Below are positions 51,514-55,582 of a stretch of DNA of 55,582 nt, piece after piece. Position 1 is the stretch's first letter, and every line of letters starts with the position of its first letter. The stretch covers positions 1-55,582 of the forward strand of contig JBMNVT010000016.1 of NCBI GenBank assembly GCA_050947015.1, written 5' to 3'. The notes beneath the pieces are model-generated. The model was not told the origin of the DNA and searched no databases. It was given only the letters and a program-made list of their open reading frames with translations. Source of the DNA: CAKXIK01 sp050947015. GTDB lineage: Bacteria; Bacillota; Clostridia; Oscillospirales; Acutalibacteraceae. The position numbers and the translations under genes were made by a program.

Positions 51514-51798
51514 TCAGCCCATATTTTTTTTAGCGAGTTCAACAGCCTCGTGTGCTTCCTGATATTTTTTGCGGGTAGCAAGTCCGCCGCGGATATGGCG
51601 CTGTGCTTTGTTGGTTTCAAGCACGTCCTTTACCTGTTTATACAGCTGCGGATCAATATATTTCAATCGTTCCGAAACATCCTTATGCACAGTGGATTTA
51701 CTAATTCCAAATTTTTTTGCCGCTTTGCGAACCGTCGCGCCGCTGCCGATCATATATTCCGCAAGCTCGACGGCGCGTTCTTCCACGATACTCTTCAC
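51514..51798 (-). CDS. spoIIID: Sporulation transcriptional regulator SpoIIID
   Basis: 94 residues, the normal length. The N-terminus (RAVELAEYMIGSGATVRKAAKKFGISKSTVHKDVSERL) is the diagnostic helix-turn-helix. SpoIIID acts in the mother cell after sigma-E to switch genes on and off before sigma-K. The start is GTG 51798 behind GGAGGGG at 8 nt. Its 3' end faces the IS, and its terminator-like stem (GCGCCCTG...CAGGGCGC, 51466-51496) abuts the IS end. Together with YabP and YabQ it shows a spore former. Confidence 0.96.
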   Translation of the reverse strand: MKSIVEERAVELAEYMIGSGATVRKAAKKFGISKSTVHKDVSERLKYIDPQLYKQVKDVLETNKAQRHIRGGLATRKKYQEAHEAVELAKKNMG

Positions 51799-52018
51799 AT
51801 TTATTCCCCTCCGGTTGTCTCAGGTTATTCATTCTTATGCAAACGGGAAGAAAAATAGAAATACGAAGAAAAATGTTTTGCGCGAGCAGTAATCTTTTTA
51901 GAATTTGTAAGAAAAAGCGAATGACCATGTAAAAAGTTTTCATGCAGAAGAGTAAAATTTTTCAATCGAATCTTGATTTTATTAACAAATAATTTGCAAT
52001 TATTATTATATAATATGA

Positions 52019-52047
52019 TTGACAAATTATAAAAACAAGATTACAAT
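52019..52047 (+). promoter_or_regulatory. Predicted promoter of the RHH gene (and perhaps clpB)
   Basis: Perfect TTGACA (52019-52024) and TACAAT (52042-52047) with a 17-nt spacer. Transcription would start only a few bases before the AAAGGAGG site. The region 51940-52020 is very AT-rich. No CtsR or CIRCE box was found. Confidence 0.7.
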
Positions 52048-52074
52048 AGTAACACAAAAAGGAGGATGAAAACG

Positions 52075-52731
52075 TTGAGCAAGAGCGTATACAGCCTTGT
52101 GTTGGACGACGAAGTTGTTTCGGCGGCAGATAGCTTGGCATATCAAAGAAATCTTAGCCGTTCGGCGCTGATTAATCAACTGCTTGCGGAGGCGCTTTCC
52201 TGTATGACGCCGGAGAAGCGAAACCGTTCGGTTTTTGATGCGGTAGAAAAATGGATGCAGCCCAGCGGGCTTCGTCTGCAGATGACTCCTTCGGAATCGG
52301 TACTCTCTGTTCACAGTGCGCTGAGCTATAAATATAATCCACGGATCCGTTACGCGGTGGAGCTGTATCGCGATTCGGATTGTGCCGGAGGAGAGCTGCG
52401 AGTGGGTTTTCGTTCTCAGAATCAGGCGCTGCTTGAAGCGTTGGCATCGTTTTTTTCAGTTTGGATTAAACTGGAACAGGCATATCTAGGTGAACGCTTT
52501 CCGTCGGGGAAAATATCGTGTGATATCAGCGATGGGCGTTATCGGCGTCGTTTTCTGCCGCTCGACGCCAATTTCGGGTGCGAGGAGTTTGGCCAGGCAA
52601 TCGCTGAATATATTCGTTCGTTCGATCATGTGCTGAAAACGTATTTTTCAGCATTGGGTTCCCCGCATGTATTGCGTGCAACGGAGGACGCATACCGCGC
52701 TGCACTTCAAAATGCGCAGTTTTTTATATAA
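52075..52731 (+). CDS. Ribbon-helix-helix-type protein of unknown function
   Basis: 218 residues. The first 45 (SKSVYSLVLDDEVVSAADSLAYQRNLSRSALINQLLAEALS) look like a ribbon-helix-helix DNA-binding fold with the strand and two helices. The rest is a mixed domain with RYRRRFLPLDANFGCEEF and ends in a helix. I do not recognise the C-terminal family. The start is TTG 52075, since AAAGGAGG ends 9 nt before it; ATG 52066 abuts the site. It is placed 45 nt before clpB with one promoter for both, which suggests a regulator or partner of clpB. Confidence 0.7.
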   Translation: MSKSVYSLVLDDEVVSAADSLAYQRNLSRSALINQLLAEALSCMTPEKRNRSVFDAVEKWMQPSGLRLQMTPSESVLSVHSALSYKYNPRIRYAVELYRDSDCAGGELRVGFRSQNQALLEALASFFSVWIKLEQAYLGERFPSGKISCDISDGRYRRRFLPLDANFGCEEFGQAIAEYIRSFDHVLKTYFSALGSPHVLRATEDAYRAALQNAQFFI

Positions 52732-52776
52732 TCAGGATTCAGAATCATTAACCCGTGAATTGGGGGAGGTAAGAAT

Positions 52777-55404
52777 ATGAACGCACAAAAACTTACGCAA
52801 AAATCATTGGAAGCAATTCAGGAAGCTCAAAACCTGGCCATTGAATACCAGAATATGCAGATTGAAGAGTCGCATCTGGTGGTTGCTCTGATTCGGCAGG
52901 AAAACGGATTAATTGCACAGCTACTGAAAAAAATGGAGATTAACCCGGAACAGATGGAAACGGCTGCAATGGCAGAGGTTGAAAAACTGCCGCGCGTTAC
53001 CGGTTCCGGACGAGAGAGCGGAAAGGTTTATGTTTCTGCCGCCGTCGATTCCGTTTTGGTGTATGCCGAACAGACGGCAGAAAAGATGAAAGACGACTAT
53101 GTTTCGGTGGAACACATTTTTCTTTCCCTGTTGGAAAAGCCGGATGATGCCGCCAAAAAAGTTTTTGCACAGTTTGGAGTTGAAAAGAACAGTTTTTTGG
53201 CGGTGCTGCAGTCCGTGCGCGGCAATACAAGGGTAACAAGCGATTCGCCGGAGGATACCTACGACGCGCTTGCAAAGTATGCGCAGGATCTGGTAGAGCT
53301 TGCAAAGAACCACAAGCTGGACCCCGTTATCGGGCGAGACAGCGAGATTCGCAACGTCATCCGAATTCTTTCCCGAAAAACAAAGAACAATCCGGTGTTA
53401 ATCGGTGAACCTGGCGTTGGAAAAACGGCAATTGCAGAAGGCCTTGCGCTGAGGATTGTGCGGGGAGATGTGCCGACAAGCCTGAAGGATCGCAGAATTT
53501 TTTCGTTGGATATGGGAGCGCTGATTGCCGGAGCAAAGTTTCGCGGAGAGTTTGAGGAACGGCTGAAGGCCGTTCTGGCTGAGGTCAAAAAGAGCGAGGG
53601 CAGAATCATCCTGTTTATCGATGAACTGCATACCATTGTCGGAGCCGGCAAAACGGACGGTGCAATGGATGCAGGCAATATTCTGAAACCGATGCTGGCT
53701 CGAGGTGAGCTGCACTGCATCGGCGCCACCACGCTTGACGAGTATCGCCAATATATTGAAAAGGATGCCGCGCTGGAACGCCGTTTTCAACCGGTTCTGG
53801 TGGATGAGCCGTCCGTTGAGGATACCATCTCCATTCTGCGCGGACTAAAAGAACGCTACGAGGTGTTTCACGGCGTCAAAATTCAGGATCAGGCGCTGAT
53901 TGCAGCCGCCGTGTTGTCCAACCGCTATATCACCGACCGTTTCCTGCCGGACAAAGCAATCGATCTTGTTGATGAAGCCTGCGCGATGATCCGTACTGAA
54001 ATCGATTCCATGCCGTCGGAGATGGACGATCTTTCCCGCAAAATCATGCAGCATGAAATTGAAGAAGCTGCCTTGAAAAAGGAAAAGGATGCGCTTTCTC
54101 AGGAACATCTGAAGGAAATTCAGAAGGAGCTCGCCGAAATGCGCGATCGGTTTGGCGCGATGAAGGCAAAATGGGATAACGAGAAACAGGCAATCCAAAA
54201 GGTGCAAGGACTGCGCGCCGAAATGGAGCATGTGAGCGCCGAGATTGAAAAAGCAGAGCACAGCTACGATCTTAACAAGGCGGCGGAGCTCAAATACGGT
54301 CGTCTGCCTGCGCTGCAGAAGGAGTTGCAGGAAGAGGAAGCGGTTGCGGCAAAATCGGAACAGGGGGAAAGCCTGCTGCGCGATAAAGTGACCGAAGAAG
54401 AAATTGCGAGGATCGTTGCCCGATGGACAGGGATCCCCGTTTCCAAGTTGATGGAAGGCGAACGCGAAAAACTGCTGCATCTGGAAGATATTCTTCATCG
54501 AAGAGTCATCGGTCAGGATGAGGCGGTGGAACGTGTTGCCGAAGCGATTCTGCGTTCCCGTGCGGGAATTCAGGATCCGAACCGCCCAATCGGTTCATTC
54601 CTTTTTCTTGGCCCTACCGGCGTAGGAAAAACAGAGCTTGCCAAAGCGCTTGCAGAGGCATTGTTTGACGATGAGCACAACATGGTGCGTATCGATATGA
54701 CGGAGTATATGGAAAAGTACTCTGTATCACGCCTTATCGGAGCGCCTCCCGGATATGTCGGTTATGATGAGGGCGGTCAGCTGACGGAAGCAGTTCGCAG
54801 AAAACCGTATTCGGTAGTTCTGTTCGATGAGGTGGAAAAAGCGCATCCGGACGTTTTCAATGTTCTGCTGCAGGTGTTGGACGACGGTCAGCTAACCGAT
54901 TCGCAGGGGCGCAAGGTGGACTTTAAAAATACCATCATTATTTTAACCTCAAACCTTGGTTCTGATTATATTCTGGACGGAATTTCCTCAGACGGCGCTA
55001 TTACACAGAAGACGAGGGATCAGGTTAATGCCTTACTGAAACGCCAATTCCGACCGGAATTCCTGAACCGTCTGGATGAGATTGTGTTCTACAAGCCGTT
55101 GGGCAAGACGGAGATTTCCGCAATCGTTGATCTGATGATTGAAGATTTGCAGAAGCGCCTGCGGGAACAGCAGCTTTGCGTTGAGCTGACCCCGGAAGCC
55201 AGGGATTATGTGGTGAACGAAGGTTACGACCCCGTTTATGGCGCGCGGCCGATGCGTCGGTTCCTGCAGCAAAAAGTGGAAACACTGATTGCCCGCAAAA
55301 TTCTTGCCGAAGATCTGCAGCCCGGTGCCACACTGGTGGTGCAGCTGCAAAATGGGAAATTAAACGTTGCAGAAAAGGATGCCGTTCGGAAAACAGAAAG
55401 CTGA
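52777..55404 (+). CDS. clpB: ATP-dependent chaperone ClpB
   Basis: 875 residues. N-terminal Clp repeats, AAA1 (GEPGVGKT near 208), a long middle coiled-coil domain (about 395-530, KEIQKELAEMRDRFGAMKAKWDNEKQ) and AAA2 (GPTGVGKTELAKAL near 610). It lacks the IGF/LGF loop needed to dock ClpP and ends KDAVRKTES. It reactivates aggregates together with DnaK. ATG 52777 lies behind GGGGAGG. Transcribed after the RHH gene; no CtsR box is seen upstream, unlike in many Firmicutes. Confidence 0.95.
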   Translation: MNAQKLTQKSLEAIQEAQNLAIEYQNMQIEESHLVVALIRQENGLIAQLLKKMEINPEQMETAAMAEVEKLPRVTGSGRESGKVYVSAAVDSVLVYAEQTAEKMKDDYVSVEHIFLSLLEKPDDAAKKVFAQFGVEKNSFLAVLQSVRGNTRVTSDSPEDTYDALAKYAQDLVELAKNHKLDPVIGRDSEIRNVIRILSRKTKNNPVLIGEPGVGKTAIAEGLALRIVRGDVPTSLKDRRIFSLDMGALIAGAKFRGEFEERLKAVLAEVKKSEGRIILFIDELHTIVGAGKTDGAMDAGNILKPMLARGELHCIGATTLDEYRQYIEKDAALERRFQPVLVDEPSVEDTISILRGLKERYEVFHGVKIQDQALIAAAVLSNRYITDRFLPDKAIDLVDEACAMIRTEIDSMPSEMDDLSRKIMQHEIEEAALKKEKDALSQEHLKEIQKELAEMRDRFGAMKAKWDNEKQAIQKVQGLRAEMEHVSAEIEKAEHSYDLNKAAELKYGRLPALQKELQEEEAVAAKSEQGESLLRDKVTEEEIARIVARWTGIPVSKLMEGEREKLLHLEDILHRRVIGQDEAVERVAEAILRSRAGIQDPNRPIGSFLFLGPTGVGKTELAKALAEALFDDEHNMVRIDMTEYMEKYSVSRLIGAPPGYVGYDEGGQLTEAVRRKPYSVVLFDEVEKAHPDVFNVLLQVLDDGQLTDSQGRKVDFKNTIIILTSNLGSDYILDGISSDGAITQKTRDQVNALLKRQFRPEFLNRLDEIVFYKPLGKTEISAIVDLMIEDLQKRLREQQLCVELTPEARDYVVNEGYDPVYGARPMRRFLQQKVETLIARKILAEDLQPGATLVVQLQNGKLNVAEKDAVRKTES

Positions 55405-55411
55405 ATCTGAC

Positions 55412-55450
55412 AAAGCCCGGTGCAGGAAGTGAACTGCTCCGGGTTTTCTA
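55412..55450 (+). terminator. Terminator of clpB
   Basis: CCCGG-T-GCAG (55416-55425) pairs with CTGC-T-CCGGG (55434-55443), with a T-T mismatch and a short loop, then TTTTCTATTTG. Confidence 0.8.
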
Positions 55451-55560
55451 TTTGGATGTAGGTTTGTCAATGATGTGTTACACATTAGGGAAAGAAAATA
55501 GGACAGCTTTGGGAGAGATCCAGTTGAGAGGACGCATGGGAAAATTGTTGTAATGCCTTT

Positions 55561-55582
55561 GCCAGACAGCGAGCTGTCTGGC
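55561..55582. repeat. Perfect inverted repeat at the right edge
   Basis: A 10-bp arm starting GCCAGACAGC is followed by GA and its exact complement, ending at the last base of the window. What follows is not visible, so it may be a terminator stem, an IS end or a palindromic site. The 110 bases between it and the clpB terminator hold no gene I can support. Confidence 0.5.

Noticed and set aside
55450..55560. Short open frames after clpB
   Set aside because: None has a ribosome site, length or recognisable sequence; the end of the window cuts the region.
1..55582. CRISPR arrays, rRNA genes, phage modules, toxin-antitoxin pairs
   Set aside because: Looked for regular repeats, rRNA sequence and the usual gene families on both strands and saw none. 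The RHH gene before clpB has no toxin partner.

Overview
The window looks like a chromosomal segment of an anaerobic, endospore-forming Clostridia species, probably of the Oscillospiraceae/Ruminococcaceae type. The evidence is the mix of spore genes (yabP, yabQ, a SpoVB-type flippase, spoIIID), the CtsR/HrcA heat-shock circuits, HemZ, the YabN-YabO-YabP-YabQ-DivIC-YabR gene order, strong AGGAGG-type ribosome binding sites and frequent TTG/GTG starts. The genus is an inference. No phage, CRISPR array or rRNA operon is visible.

Layout. 0-9.6 kb: a tRNA-Pro, nagB, an interrupted ctc/bL25 gene, a DNA-glycosylase/MazG-like pair, pduL, an HTH regulator with a repeat tail next to an ABC exporter that has an internal deletion, rhamnose mutarotase, a purine-riboswitch-controlled NCS2 permease, and a decayed trans-aconitate methyltransferase. 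9.6-17.3 kb: pyrBI, a CPBP membrane protease, tadA, ispF, a DUF3343/cysteine desulfurase pair, and the c-di-AMP pair cdaA-cdaR. 18-26 kb: a stringent-response and housekeeping run (recJ, relA, dtd, an MBL hydrolase, hemZ, a nucleoside kinase). 26-34 kb: purine nucleoside phosphorylase, then the conserved sporulation/division run (SpoVB-like, MazG, HU, RqcP, YabP, YabQ, DivIC, YabR), with an ATP-grasp gene inserted after mazG. 34-37 kb: the alpha half of a class I fumarase without its beta half, an rRNA methyltransferase and a lipid kinase. 37-39 kb: CIRCE-groES-groEL. 39-41 kb: a secreted GH25 muramidase.

41-43.6 kb is a graveyard. Two head-to-head gene pairs have each lost the 5' ends of both partners. 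It is followed by a tiny cysteine-rich membrane peptide and a KtrA/KtrB-type potassium system. 46-50.7 kb is the ctsR-mcsA-mcsB-clpC operon with a perfect CtsR box. A shrunken IS1182-type element with intact ends lies just behind clpC, followed by spoIIID, a ribbon-helix-helix protein and clpB.

Themes. Protein quality control is concentrated in the last 18 kb (GroESL under HrcA; CtsR/McsAB/ClpC; ClpB), and RqcP at 32 kb adds ribosome quality control. Small-scale erosion is also frequent: an in-frame stop and an ACG in the start position of ctc, internal deletions in an ABC exporter, a methyltransferase and a transposase, and deletion scars across two divergent promoters.
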